Source: Eubacteriaceae bacterium (GTDB taxonomy: Bacteria; Bacillota; Clostridia; Lachnospirales; Lachnospiraceae). Taken from it: a DNA stretch of 55,817 nucleotides. The stretch is from positions 1-55,817 of the forward strand of contig CABIYF010000020.1 in the NCBI GenBank assembly GCA_902362875.1, in the 5' to 3' direction. How positions within the stretch are numbered: position 1 is the first letter of the stretch; the number at the start of each line of letters is the position of its first letter. The translations under genes and the position numbers were made by a program. The notes under the pieces were generated by a model, which made no database searches, was not told where the DNA came from, and was given only the letters and a program-made list of their open reading frames with translations. Below, in pieces: positions 47,333-55,817 of the stretch.

Positions 47333-48322
47333 TTATTTTCCTAATAAATGTGCGATCTGAAGCTGATAATCATCGATATCTTTTGTCATTGCAAGTCCTT
47401 CTTCAATGTCCATATCCATGAATCTTCCGTTCTGGTATCCAACGACACGGTTTGTCTTTCCTGCACATAATAAGTCTACTGCGTAAGCACCCATCATAGA
47501 AGCGTATACACGGTCTTTTGCTGTTGGGCTTCCACCACGCTGCATATGTCCAAGGATTGTAGCACGTGTTTCAATACCTGTTGCAGATTCGATTCTCTTC
47601 GCCATGCTGTAAGAATGTCCAACACCTTCAGCATTGATTACCATATGATGTGTCTTACCTTTTGCTCTGTTACGAAGTAAATGTTCGATGATCTGCTGTT
47701 CTACCTTAGGAAGGTTTCCATCAAAGCTTTCTGGGATCAGGATATCTTCTGCTCCTGTTGCCATACCACACCATAATGCGATATATCCAGCTCCACGTCC
47801 CATAACCTCTACGATACTACATCTTTCATGAGATGTTGATGTATCACGGATCTTATCAATTGCTTCCATAGCTGTGTTAACAGCTGTATCGAAACCGATC
47901 GTATATTCTGTACAAGCGATATCCAAGTCGATTGTTCCAGGAACAGCGATTGTGTTGATTCCAAGTGCGGCTAATTTTCTAGCTCCCTGGAAAGAACCGT
48001 CTCCACCAATAACTACCAGTCCTTCGATTCCGTGTGCTTTACAGATCTCAGCTCCACGTTTCTGTCCTTCTTCTGTCTTAAATTCTTCACATCTTGCTGT
48101 GAAAAGGATTGTACCACCACGGAAAATAGTATCCGCTGTTTCTTTTGGTGTTAAGTCGATGATGTCTTCGTTTAATAATCCGTTATAACCTTTACGGATT
48201 CCCTTAACATTTAATCCTCTTTCTTTACCGATTCTGGCTACGGCACGTACTGCTGCGTTCATAGCAGGTGCGTCTCCACCACTTGTTAAAACTCCAATTG
48301 TTTTAATTTTTGGTTTTCCCAT
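47333..48322 (-). CDS. pfkA: ATP-dependent 6-phosphofructokinase
   Basis: The 329-residue glycolytic enzyme has GVLTSGGDAPAMNAAVRA, GGDGSFQGA (Gly after GGD, the ATP-using type) and the catalytic PGTIDLDI, where both aspartates are kept although the usual Asn between them is Leu. MGRGAGYIAL follows. The ATG at 48322 after GGAGG matches the family start. It follows dnaE, a common Firmicutes pairing. Confidence 0.96.
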   Translation of the reverse strand: MGKPKIKTIGVLTSGGDAPAMNAAVRAVARIGKERGLNVKGIRKGYNGLLNEDIIDLTPKETADTIFRGGTILFTARCEEFKTEEGQKRGAEICKAHGIEGLVVIGGDGSFQGARKLAALGINTIAVPGTIDLDIACTEYTIGFDTAVNTAMEAIDKIRDTSTSHERCSIVEVMGRGAGYIALWCGMATGAEDILIPESFDGNLPKVEQQIIEHLLRNRAKGKTHHMVINAEGVGHSYSMAKRIESATGIETRATILGHMQRGGSPTAKDRVYASMMGAYAVDLLCAGKTNRVVGYQNGRFMDMDIEEGLAMTKDIDDYQLQIAHLLGK

Positions 48323-48409
48323 TTGCAATATCCTCCAATTATTAATCCATACAATTCTTAACTTGGCTTTTATTCTAATGCATTTAAAGAAATTTTTCAA
48401 TAGTCTTTG

Positions 48410-51400
48410 TTATATTCCTAACGATCTGATGCGAATATTTTCTTTACCATAGCGTTTTTCAAGATCAAAAATGAGATTCTCGTCGTCTGAAATCATAAAA
48501 CTGCTTCCAAGGCGATTGACTGCGCGTTCTGCCTTACAGTATATAACGACTGGATTTTTCCCTGGATATGATGTTAAAATTGCTTTCAGATCATTCTCAT
48601 CTGCAAAAAATGCTTCTTTATCTGCAAATTGTACCCATAATTCCTGTCTTTGATCATCAAAACTTATGATCTGGTTACAGATCATTTTGCTTTCTTCCTC
48701 TGAAATCTGTGTTGTTCCTTTAATAAATACTTTCGCATCTTCTCTTAAAAGAGACTGGTATGCCGCATACTGTCTTGGGAATACAACAACTTCCACCGTT
48801 CCTCGTAAATCTTCCAGCGTGATAAATGCCATATTCTGATTCTTCTTCGTCAGTTTTACACTCATCTCGCTGATCAGTCCGCCAATGATACAGCTTTCCT
48901 GATCGTGAATCTTTGTCTTTCCTGTCTCTTCATCGATCACAAAATCAGATGTATGTGCTGTAACACTTCTTTCCAGACGATCCATATCATCTTCCAATGG
49001 ATGACCACTGACATAGATTCCAAGAACTTCTTTTTCCATCGCAAGTTTCTGTTCTTTTTCGTATTCCCCAACATCCGGGTAAGTGATCTTAAAGGACTGC
49101 TGGTCTTCTTCTCCCAGAAGATCCATCAGACTCATCTGTCCTGCAATCTCATTTTTGCGTTCCTTCTGAATACTGTCAATGACACTGGCATAAACGATCA
49201 TCTGCTGCTTTCTTGTGACGCCAAAACAATCAAGTGCTCCAGATTTTATCAGATTCTCCACGGTTCTCTTATTGATTTCTTTGCTTGAAAGACGTTCTAC
49301 AAGATCTTTGAAATCTCTGTATAAACCATTTGCTTTTCGTTCTTTGATGATTGCCTCAATTACCGGCTTTCCAAGACTCTTGATCGCTGTCAGTCCATAT
49401 CGGATATTACCGCCGTCAACTGAGAATGCCCCTTCTCCGTAGTTAATATCCGGCGGAAGAATCTTGATTCCAAGTTTCTTGCATGCATAGCTGTACTCTG
49501 AGATCTTATTTGTATTTCCAAGAACAGATGTCAACAGTGCTGCCATAAATTCTACCGGATAATGACATCTTAAATATGCTGTACGATAGGCAACCACTGC
49601 ATAAGCAGCTGCGTGGGATTTGTTAAATGCATATTTTGCAAAGTCTAACATCTCATCCCAGATCTGGTTGGCTGTCTTCTCGTCGATTCCATTATTGATA
49701 CATCCTGGAATTCCTTCTTCTTCATTTCCATAAACAAAGTTCTGGCGTTCCTTGATCATGACATCGCCTTTTTTCTTGGACATGGCACGACGCACAAGGT
49801 CACTTCGTCCAAGGGTATACCCGGCAAGTTTCATAACGATCTGCATAACCTGTTCCTGATAAACGATACATCCATAGGTTGGTTCCAGAATTTCTTCCAT
49901 CTGTTCGCATTCATAATGGATGCTTTCCTGATGGTTCTTTCCTTCGATATATCTTGGGATAAAATCCATTGGTCCCGGACGATACAGGGAAATTCCGGCG
50001 ATAATATCTTCCATATTGGCTGGTTTCAATTCTTTCATAAATGACTTCATTCCTGAACTTTCCAGCTGGAACACACCTTCTGTATGACCATTTCCGATCA
50101 TCTCATAAACTTCTTTATCTGTTGGATCGATTTTTGTGATATCAAAATCTGGCACTTTTCTACGCACCATCTTCTCTGCATCCTGAATCACTGTCAATGT
50201 ACGCAGTCCTAAGAAGTCCATCTTTAACAGTCCAAGTTCTTCGATCGTTGTCATCGTAAACTGGGTAACTGCTGCATTATCTGCACCTGTTGCCAATGGT
50301 ACATATTCGTCGATCGCTGTCTTACCGATCACGACCCCGGCTGCATGCATGGAAGCATGTCTTGGAAGTCCTTCCAGCCTCTTTGACATATCGATCAGAT
50401 AATGTGTTTCCTCATCCTGATCATAAGCATTTTTCAGATCCTTGCTGATCTTTAATGCTTTATCAATGGTAATATTTAATTCATTTGGCACCATCTTGGA
50501 AATGCCGTCTACTTTCGCATATGGGATATCCAGAACTCTTCCAACATCACGGATGACGGCTCTTGCAGCCATTGTTCCGAACGTAATGATCTGAACAACC
50601 TGGTCTTTTCCGTATTTCCTTACAACATAATCAATCACTTCCTGTCTTCTCTCATAACAGAAATCCACGTCGATATCGGGCATGGATACACGTTCTGGAT
50701 TCAGGAAACGTTCGAACAGAAGCTGATACCGGATTGGATCGATGTCCGTGATCTCAAGACAGTAAGAGACAATACTTCCGGCAGCAGAACCACGTCCCGG
50801 TCCAACTGCAATGCCGTGTTCTTTTGCATAATGGATAAAGTCCCATACGATCAGGAAATAATCGACATATCCCATATTTTCGATCGTCTTTAATTCATAA
50901 TTTAATCGTTCTCTCAATTCATCTGTAACTTCTGGATAACGGCGTTCTAATCCTTCCTGACATAAATGATTCAGATAAGTAACTGCTGTATACCCTTCCG
51001 GCACATCGTATTCAGGCACTTTCTGTTCTCCAAATACGATTTCTACATTGCAGCGCTCTGCAATCTTGCCTGTATTCTCGATTGCTTCTCTCGCATATGG
51101 AAACAGTCTTTGCATCTCTTCAGGCGATTTTAAATAGTACTGCCCGCCTTCATAACGCATGCGGTCTTCATCTTGTACTTTCTTTCCTGTCTGGATACAA
51201 AGTAGGATATCGTGTGCCTCCGCATCTTCCTTAAATGTATAATGAATATCGTTGGTGGCAACGAGGTCGATCCCTGTCTCTTTTGACATCTTAAGAAGTG
51301 CCGTATTCACTTTTGTCTGATCTGGAATTCCATGATCCTGTAATTCTAAGAAAAAGTTATCTTTTCCAAAAAGATCCTGTAATTTCAGTGCTGTGTCTTT

Positions 51401-51865
51401 CGCTTTTTCATAGTTGTTTTCACGGATATATGTTGCAACTTCTCCTGCAAGACACGCACTCAATGCGATCAGACCTTCGCTGTATTTTTCCAAAACTTCA
51501 TAATCGACTCGAGGTTTATAGTAAAATCCCTCGGTAAATCCTCTGGAAACGATCTTCATCAGATTATGATAACCTGTATCATTTTTGGCAAGAAGCACCA
51601 GATGATAATATCGCTTGTCTCCCTGATTTGCTTCTTTATCAAATCTGGAACCAGTCGTTACATAAATCTCGCACCCGATGATCGGTTTGATTCCTTCTGC
51701 TTTTGCTGCCCTGTAAAAATCAATCACGCCGTACATGGCCCCGTGATCTGTAATCGCAATGCTGTCCATCCCCAGTTCTTTTGCCTGATGGACAAGCTCT
51801 TTGATCTTACTGGAACCATCTAATAGACTGTATTCTGTATGGACATGTAAATGTGTAAAACTCAT
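48410..51865 (-). CDS. dnaE: DNA polymerase III alpha subunit DnaE
   Basis: The 1151-residue replicative-type polymerase has the PHP domain (HLHVHTEYSLLDG, residues 5-17), polymerase core with PGRGSAAGSIVSY and the catalytic PDIDVDF, tandem HhH region and C-terminal OB fold. It is the DnaE family, distinct from PolC, and in Firmicutes extends primers and aids lesion bypass. The ATG has AAGAGG upstream. First gene of dnaE-pfkA. Confidence 0.97.
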   Translation of the reverse strand: MSFTHLHVHTEYSLLDGSSKIKELVHQAKELGMDSIAITDHGAMYGVIDFYRAAKAEGIKPIIGCEIYVTTGSRFDKEANQGDKRYYHLVLLAKNDTGYHNLMKIVSRGFTEGFYYKPRVDYEVLEKYSEGLIALSACLAGEVATYIRENNYEKAKDTALKLQDLFGKDNFFLELQDHGIPDQTKVNTALLKMSKETGIDLVATNDIHYTFKEDAEAHDILLCIQTGKKVQDEDRMRYEGGQYYLKSPEEMQRLFPYAREAIENTGKIAERCNVEIVFGEQKVPEYDVPEGYTAVTYLNHLCQEGLERRYPEVTDELRERLNYELKTIENMGYVDYFLIVWDFIHYAKEHGIAVGPGRGSAAGSIVSYCLEITDIDPIRYQLLFERFLNPERVSMPDIDVDFCYERRQEVIDYVVRKYGKDQVVQIITFGTMAARAVIRDVGRVLDIPYAKVDGISKMVPNELNITIDKALKISKDLKNAYDQDEETHYLIDMSKRLEGLPRHASMHAAGVVIGKTAIDEYVPLATGADNAAVTQFTMTTIEELGLLKMDFLGLRTLTVIQDAEKMVRRKVPDFDITKIDPTDKEVYEMIGNGHTEGVFQLESSGMKSFMKELKPANMEDIIAGISLYRPGPMDFIPRYIEGKNHQESIHYECEQMEEILEPTYGCIVYQEQVMQIVMKLAGYTLGRSDLVRRAMSKKKGDVMIKERQNFVYGNEEEGIPGCINNGIDEKTANQIWDEMLDFAKYAFNKSHAAAYAVVAYRTAYLRCHYPVEFMAALLTSVLGNTNKISEYSYACKKLGIKILPPDINYGEGAFSVDGGNIRYGLTAIKSLGKPVIEAIIKERKANGLYRDFKDLVERLSSKEINKRTVENLIKSGALDCFGVTRKQQMIVYASVIDSIQKERKNEIAGQMSLMDLLGEEDQQSFKITYPDVGEYEKEQKLAMEKEVLGIYVSGHPLEDDMDRLERSVTAHTSDFVIDEETGKTKIHDQESCIIGGLISEMSVKLTKKNQNMAFITLEDLRGTVEVVVFPRQYAAYQSLLREDAKVFIKGTTQISEEESKMICNQIISFDDQRQELWVQFADKEAFFADENDLKAILTSYPGKNPVVIYCKAERAVNRLGSSFMISDDENLIFDLEKRYGKENIRIRSLGI

Positions 51866-51969
51866 GAAACCTCTTTTCTATTATCTCTTATATCCATAAG
51901 TTTGTTTCATACATCTTATGAACATTTTATGTTTTTTTATTTTCTGGCTATCATTTTATCATACAAACA

Positions 51970-51986
51970 TCATTTTGTGCTATAAT
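51970..51986 (+). promoter_or_regulatory. Probable murF promoter, extended -10
   Basis: TGTGCTATAAT ends at 51986, an extended -10 (TGN-TATAAT). No good -35 is seen. It faces murF, 95 bases away, divergent from dnaE. Confidence 0.6.
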
Positions 51987-52081
51987 CTGTAGGTAACAGC
52001 ATAATTTTTTTGAAAATCTTTATATTATTTTATAACAGATCATTATGCTGAAATATAACAATGAAAGAAACGAGGTTTTCT

Positions 52082-53440
52082 ATGGAAAATATAACAATTC
52101 AGGATATTTTAGAAGCAACTGGTGGAACACTTTTATGTGGGGATCCTTCTATGAAGATTGATCATCTCAGCACAAATTCTATGGAAGTTGGTCCAAACAC
52201 TTTATTTGTTCCGATCATTGGAGAACGTGTTGACGCGCATATCTTTATTCCCAATGCAGCAAAAGAAGGTGCTGCATGCTTAACTCAGGAACATAATGAA
52301 GCAGCTGGTGATACTCCTTATATTAAAGTAGATGATACTTTAACAGCAATGCAGCAGATTGCTTCTTACTACCGCAATAAAATGTCACTTCCTATCATTG
52401 GAGTCACCGGAAGTGTCGGAAAAACAACAACTCGCGAGATGATCGCCCATGTTCTAAAAGGAAAATATAAAGTTTTTGAAACAATCGGCAACCAGAACAG
52501 TCAGGTTGGTGTTCCTTTGACTTTAGACCATCTGACATCTGAAGATGAAATTGGTGTTCTTGAGATGGGAATGAGTGAAAAAGGACAGATCACAACCCTT
52601 GGCAATATCATTCATCCGAATGTTGGTGTTGTCACAAATGTTGGTGTTTCCCATATTGAAATGATGGGTTCCAGAGACAATATCTGTATTGAAAAATTAG
52701 ATATCCAGAACGGACTTCCTGAAGATGGTGTTCTATTCTTAAACGGAGATAATGATATGATCCGCAAGCATATTGACTATGTTAAAAAACCTTATGAATT
52801 CTATGGTTTTGCAGATGATTGTACATATCGTGCAGAAAAGATCCGTGAAAAAGGTGGACAGACTTTATTTGAATTCCATTACGGTGATATGAAAGAAAAT
52901 ATCACATTAAATGTTCTTGGTAAACATAACGTATCCAACGCTCTGGCTGCAATTGCGATCGGACTTCGCTATGATGTTCCTATGGATGCGATCAAGGCAC
53001 AATTATCCACATTTTCTGGTCAGAGACAGAATATTGTCCACGTTAACAACTATACTCTGATCGATGATGCATATAACGCAAGCCCTGATTCCATGAAAGC
53101 AAGCTTAAGTATTTTATCTGATTTTAAGACAAGAGGACGTAAGATCGCTGTCTTATCTGATATGCTGGAACTTGGACCGGATTCGCCAGAATATCACAAA
53201 GAAGTTGGACATTTTATTGCCTCAACGAAAGTAACTGATCTCTTTATCACTGGGGAACTTTCCAAGAATTATATTGAGGAAGCATGGAAAGAAAATCCTG
53301 CCCTTCACACACGTGCTTTTTCTTCTAATGGAGAGTTGATTTCTTACCTTGAAACATACCTTAAGAAGAACGATGTCGTGCTGATCAAAGGATCTAATGG
53401 TATGAATCTTAAAGAGGTAAGTAAAGCTTTGATGGCATAA
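52082..53440 (+). CDS. murF: UDP-MurNAc-tripeptide--D-Ala-D-Ala ligase MurF
   Basis: The 452-residue cytoplasmic ligase completes the UDP-MurNAc-pentapeptide. GVTGSVGKTTTREM is the ATP loop, LDHLTSEDEIGVLEMGMSEKGQI and VSHIEMMGSRDNI belong to the central domain, and DDAYNASPDSMKASL is a MurF hallmark. The ATG at 52082 after GAGG is taken; the frame extends 21 bases further. Confidence 0.96.
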   Translation: MENITIQDILEATGGTLLCGDPSMKIDHLSTNSMEVGPNTLFVPIIGERVDAHIFIPNAAKEGAACLTQEHNEAAGDTPYIKVDDTLTAMQQIASYYRNKMSLPIIGVTGSVGKTTTREMIAHVLKGKYKVFETIGNQNSQVGVPLTLDHLTSEDEIGVLEMGMSEKGQITTLGNIIHPNVGVVTNVGVSHIEMMGSRDNICIEKLDIQNGLPEDGVLFLNGDNDMIRKHIDYVKKPYEFYGFADDCTYRAEKIREKGGQTLFEFHYGDMKENITLNVLGKHNVSNALAAIAIGLRYDVPMDAIKAQLSTFSGQRQNIVHVNNYTLIDDAYNASPDSMKASLSILSDFKTRGRKIAVLSDMLELGPDSPEYHKEVGHFIASTKVTDLFITGELSKNYIEEAWKENPALHTRAFSSNGELISYLETYLKKNDVVLIKGSNGMNLKEVSKALMA

Positions 53441-53444
53441 TTGT

Positions 53445-53470
53445 ACAAAAAATAGAACACTATTTTTTGT
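53445..53470 (+). terminator. Hairpin after murF
   Basis: A perfect 11-bp stem ACAAAAAATAG / CTATTTTTTGT with loop AACA begins 5 bases after the murF stop, and touches the -35 box of the next promoter. Confidence 0.65.
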
Positions 53471-53790
53471 TGACAATCCTTTTTTGCAGGTCTATTATAA
53501 GTGCAACGAAATACAGAATGCAATGCGATGAGCAGGACACATTGATATTTGAATTCTTTTCAAGAGAGTTGCCGGAAGCTGCAAGGCAATAAAGAACTTA
53601 TATCAGTATCCCCTGCGAGCAGTCAGCCGAACATGAATTTTCATTAGTAAGTGCGACCGGAATCCTTCCGTTATCAAGGAGCACATTTAATGATGTGGCT
53701 AAGGGATTACGATTTGAGTAATAAAAAGAAGTGGTACCGCGGAGAATATTCGTCTTCTGGAATGTTGATAAAGCATTTCAGGAGACTTTT
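53470..53790 (+). promoter_or_regulatory. T-box riboswitch upstream of cstA
   Basis: A promoter (TTGACA at 53470-53475, 17 bases, TATTAT at 53493-53498) precedes a stem I that folds through GCAGG/CCTGC, TTGATAT/ATATCAG, TTCTTT/AAAGAA and TTGCC/GGCAA. The T-box GTGGTACCGCGG is at 53731-53742, and a terminator stem (GTCTTCTGGAATG / CATTTCAGGAGAC) with T run ends near 53790. Uncharged tRNA should favour readthrough. The UGGU in the antiterminator fits tRNAs with discriminator A. The specifier side of the loop reads GTATCC, allowing Val GTA, Tyr TAT or Ile ATC; I cannot choose. Bases 53791-53935 show nothing certain. Confidence 0.93.
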
Positions 53791-53935
53791 TTGTTTTTCT
53801 GATAAATTTTATTATAAACGACCATAACCCCATGGATACACATCCTGTAGTTTATTTTTTTACTAGTTTTTATTGTATCCTGTGTTTTGAATACACTATA
53901 CTTTATTATAAAATTTTTAAAAGGAGTGATTAAGA

Positions 53936-55636
53936 ATGAATAGCTTAACAATCGTAGCAATCGCAATCGTCGTATTAGTTGCTGGTTATGCTCTATACGG
54001 ACGTTGGCTCGCTAAAACTTGGGGAATCGATCCAAAAGCGAAAACTCCAGCTTACACACATGAGGATGGTGAAGATTACATCCCAACACCAAAAGCTGTT
54101 GTATTTTCCCATCAGTTTTCATCCATCGCAGGTGCAGGTCCTGTAACCGGACCGATCATCGCCGCAATGTTTGGATGGCTGCCAGTTCTTCTCTGGCTGT
54201 TAATTGGTGGTATCTTCTTCGGAGCCGTTCAGGATTTTACATCTCTTTACGCTTCTGTAAAGAATGAAGGTAAATCCATGGGTGTCCTGATTGAGAAATA
54301 CATCGGTAAAACAGGAAGAAAATTATTCCTTCTGTTTTCTTGGTTATTTACTTTACTTGTAATCGCAGCTTTCACAGATATGGTTGCCGGAACATTTAAC
54401 GGATTTACAGACGCTGGTGTCAAGAGTTCACCAAATGCTGCCGCTGCTTCTATCTCTATGTTATTTATTTTAGGAGCTGTTGTTTTCGGATTATTCACAA
54501 AATATGTGAAACCAAACCAGAAAGTAGAATTCGTTGCAGGACTTGTATTACTGATTGTTATGTTAGCCGTTGGTATTGCTTTCCCATTATACTTTACTAA
54601 GAATACATGGATCGCAGTCGTTATGGTTTACTTATTCCTTGCATCTGTTATGCCTATGTGGTTAATGATGCAGCCTCGTGACTATTTAAGTACTTTCTTA
54701 TTAGTAGGAATGATCATCGGTGCTGTCCTTGGTGTATTCGTTGCACATCCAGCAATGAACTTACCAGTATTCAGCGGATTCAACGTCGGTGGAAAGAGTT
54801 TATTCCCTACATTATTTATCACGATCGCCTGCGGTGCTGTTTCAGGATTCCACAGCTTAGTATCTTCTGGAACATCATCTAAAACAGTCAGCAATGAAAA
54901 AGATATGCTTTGTGTTGGATATGGATCTATGATGGTAGAATCTTTATTAGGTGTTATCGCCTTAGTTGTTGTCGGTGCAGCAGCCGTTGGTGGTAAAATG
55001 CCAGAAGGAACACCATTCCAGATCTTCTCAGGAAACGTTGCAGGATTCTTAACATTACTTGGAATTCCAAAACATGTTGCTACATGCTTTATGACAATGT
55101 GTGTTTCTGCATTAGCATTAACATCTCTTGACTCTGTAGCAAGAATCGGACGTATGTCTTTCCAGGAATTATTCATGGGAGAATCTGCTGACGGATCTGA
55201 CCTTACAGGTGTAAGAAAATTATTTACAAATAAATATTTCTCAACTGTTATCACATTATTCTTCGGATTCTTATTATGCTTAGGTGGATACAACAACATC
55301 TGGCCATTATTCGGAGCAGCAAACCAGTTATTAGCATCTTTAGTACTGATCGCATTATCTGTCTTCTTATTAACTACAGGAAGAAAAGGATGGATGTTAT
55401 ACGCACCTATGTGCATCATGTTAGTCGTAACATTTACAGCACTTGTACAGGCTGTTATCGGTATCTTTACAAAGATCTTTGTAACAGGTGGATTCGTATT
55501 TATGATCGATGGATTACAGTTGATCGTTGCTTTACTTCTGATGGCACTTGGATTGATGGTTGCAATTTCCTGCTTTAAGAAATTGTTCCAGAAGAGCCAT
55601 GAAGGAGCTTCTAAATCTACACATGCTACAGTTTAA
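53936..55636 (+). CDS. cstA: CstA-family carbon-starvation transporter
   Basis: The 566-residue protein has about 15 TM helices, with the family segments DYIPTPKAVVFSHQFSSIAGAGPVTGP near the N-terminus, SGFHSLVSSGTSSKT and SVARIGRMSFQEL. CstA/BtsT proteins import peptides or pyruvate in starvation. The T-box leader upstream suggests that here it serves amino-acid supply. AAAAGGAGTG is positioned before the ATG. Confidence 0.95.
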   Translation: MNSLTIVAIAIVVLVAGYALYGRWLAKTWGIDPKAKTPAYTHEDGEDYIPTPKAVVFSHQFSSIAGAGPVTGPIIAAMFGWLPVLLWLLIGGIFFGAVQDFTSLYASVKNEGKSMGVLIEKYIGKTGRKLFLLFSWLFTLLVIAAFTDMVAGTFNGFTDAGVKSSPNAAAASISMLFILGAVVFGLFTKYVKPNQKVEFVAGLVLLIVMLAVGIAFPLYFTKNTWIAVVMVYLFLASVMPMWLMMQPRDYLSTFLLVGMIIGAVLGVFVAHPAMNLPVFSGFNVGGKSLFPTLFITIACGAVSGFHSLVSSGTSSKTVSNEKDMLCVGYGSMMVESLLGVIALVVVGAAAVGGKMPEGTPFQIFSGNVAGFLTLLGIPKHVATCFMTMCVSALALTSLDSVARIGRMSFQELFMGESADGSDLTGVRKLFTNKYFSTVITLFFGFLLCLGGYNNIWPLFGAANQLLASLVLIALSVFLLTTGRKGWMLYAPMCIMLVVTFTALVQAVIGIFTKIFVTGGFVFMIDGLQLIVALLLMALGLMVAISCFKKLFQKSHEGASKSTHATV

Positions 55637-55720
55637 ATTTTGATTTGAATAAGTCGTGTAGATTGTATATGAGAAAAACAAAATAAGAGTATAAAAGATC
55701 CAGACCAGGAAATTTATGCA

Positions 55721-55817
55721 CGCCGTTTTGAACGGTCGCTGATTCGCTAGTTTTCCTTGCGCAACTCGCTTCGCTCAAACAGCGCACCAAACTAGCTGCG
55801 AACCGTTCAAAACGACG
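55721..55817. repeat. Large inverted repeat C, cut by the window end
   Basis: The left arm (CGCCGTTTTGAACGGTCGC...CTAGTTTT) is matched in inverted orientation by the last bases of the window (CTAGCTGCGAACCGTTCAAAACGACG). The centre has a GCGC-flanked hairpin with CTCGCTTCGCTC. It follows cstA by 85 bases and resembles repeat A in architecture. No gene inside. Confidence 0.75.

Noticed and set aside
47333..48322. Loss of PfkA activity from the GTIDLDI variant
   Set aside because: Both aspartates are kept and the substituted position is not the catalytic one, so activity is likely retained.

Overview
The window looks like the chromosome of a low-GC, anaerobic gut-type Firmicute, most probably a Lachnospiraceae (Anaerostipes or a relative). 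This rests on the AT-rich composition, strong -35/-10 promoters and AGGAGG ribosome binding sites, the informational gene order rpoB-rpoC-rpsL-rpsG-fusA-tuf, a T-box leader and small Lachnospiraceae-type proteins. The genus is inferred, not proven. Most genes lie on the minus strand.

Region 1 (1-780) is degraded flank: a 5'-truncated XRE regulator, palindromic repeats and a minus-strand terminator that must once have belonged to tuf.

Region 2 (782-15080) is a complete integrated mobile element of about 14.2 kb, sitting in the 3' end of tuf. It is bounded by a 55-bp direct repeat (52/55 identical). Both copies encode the same last 17 residues of EF-Tu, and all three mismatches are synonymous. 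From the right end it carries an XRE repressor, excisionase, tyrosine integrase, CHC2 primase-like protein, VapE helicase-like protein, a symmetric iteron array (candidate replication origin), a DUF5348 protein, a candidate oriT, a MobV relaxase and TnpV. The left half is defence cargo: an EcoRII-like restriction system (RHH-fused cytosine methyltransferase, EcoRII endonuclease, Vsr mismatch endonuclease) and a four-gene type II CBASS operon (CD-NTase, Cap2 E1/E2, Cap3 JAMM protease, 2TM effector). The CBASS promoter carries a near-perfect CIRCE element (HrcA operator) at the transcription start. Heat-shock repressor control of an anti-phage abortive system is the most striking finding here.

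Region 3 (15027-28800) is the core translation/transcription cluster tuf, fusA, rpsG, rpsL, rpoC, rpoB. The str operon has two consensus promoters; the distal one would make a roughly 0.7-kb purine-rich leader without a gene. Two very large inverted repeats lie between this leader and rpoC.

Region 4 (28860-35360) holds mixed genes: a WYL regulator, HIRAN protein, DEDDh exonuclease, small membrane protein, a second XRE regulator, an orphan MacB-ectodomain-like protein, a coiled-coil protein and an AGCS amino-acid symporter.

Region 5 (35552-51865) is housekeeping: greA-lysS (LysRS with a fused EMAPII-like tRNA-binding domain), argF-birA-DUF6145-coaX-dusB, an SGNH hydrolase, ktrB-ktrA-trmH family-nfeD-SPFH, and dnaE-pfkA.

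Region 6 (51866-55817), on the plus strand, has murF, then a T-box riboswitch controlling the CstA-family transporter, and ends in another large inverted repeat cut by the window edge.
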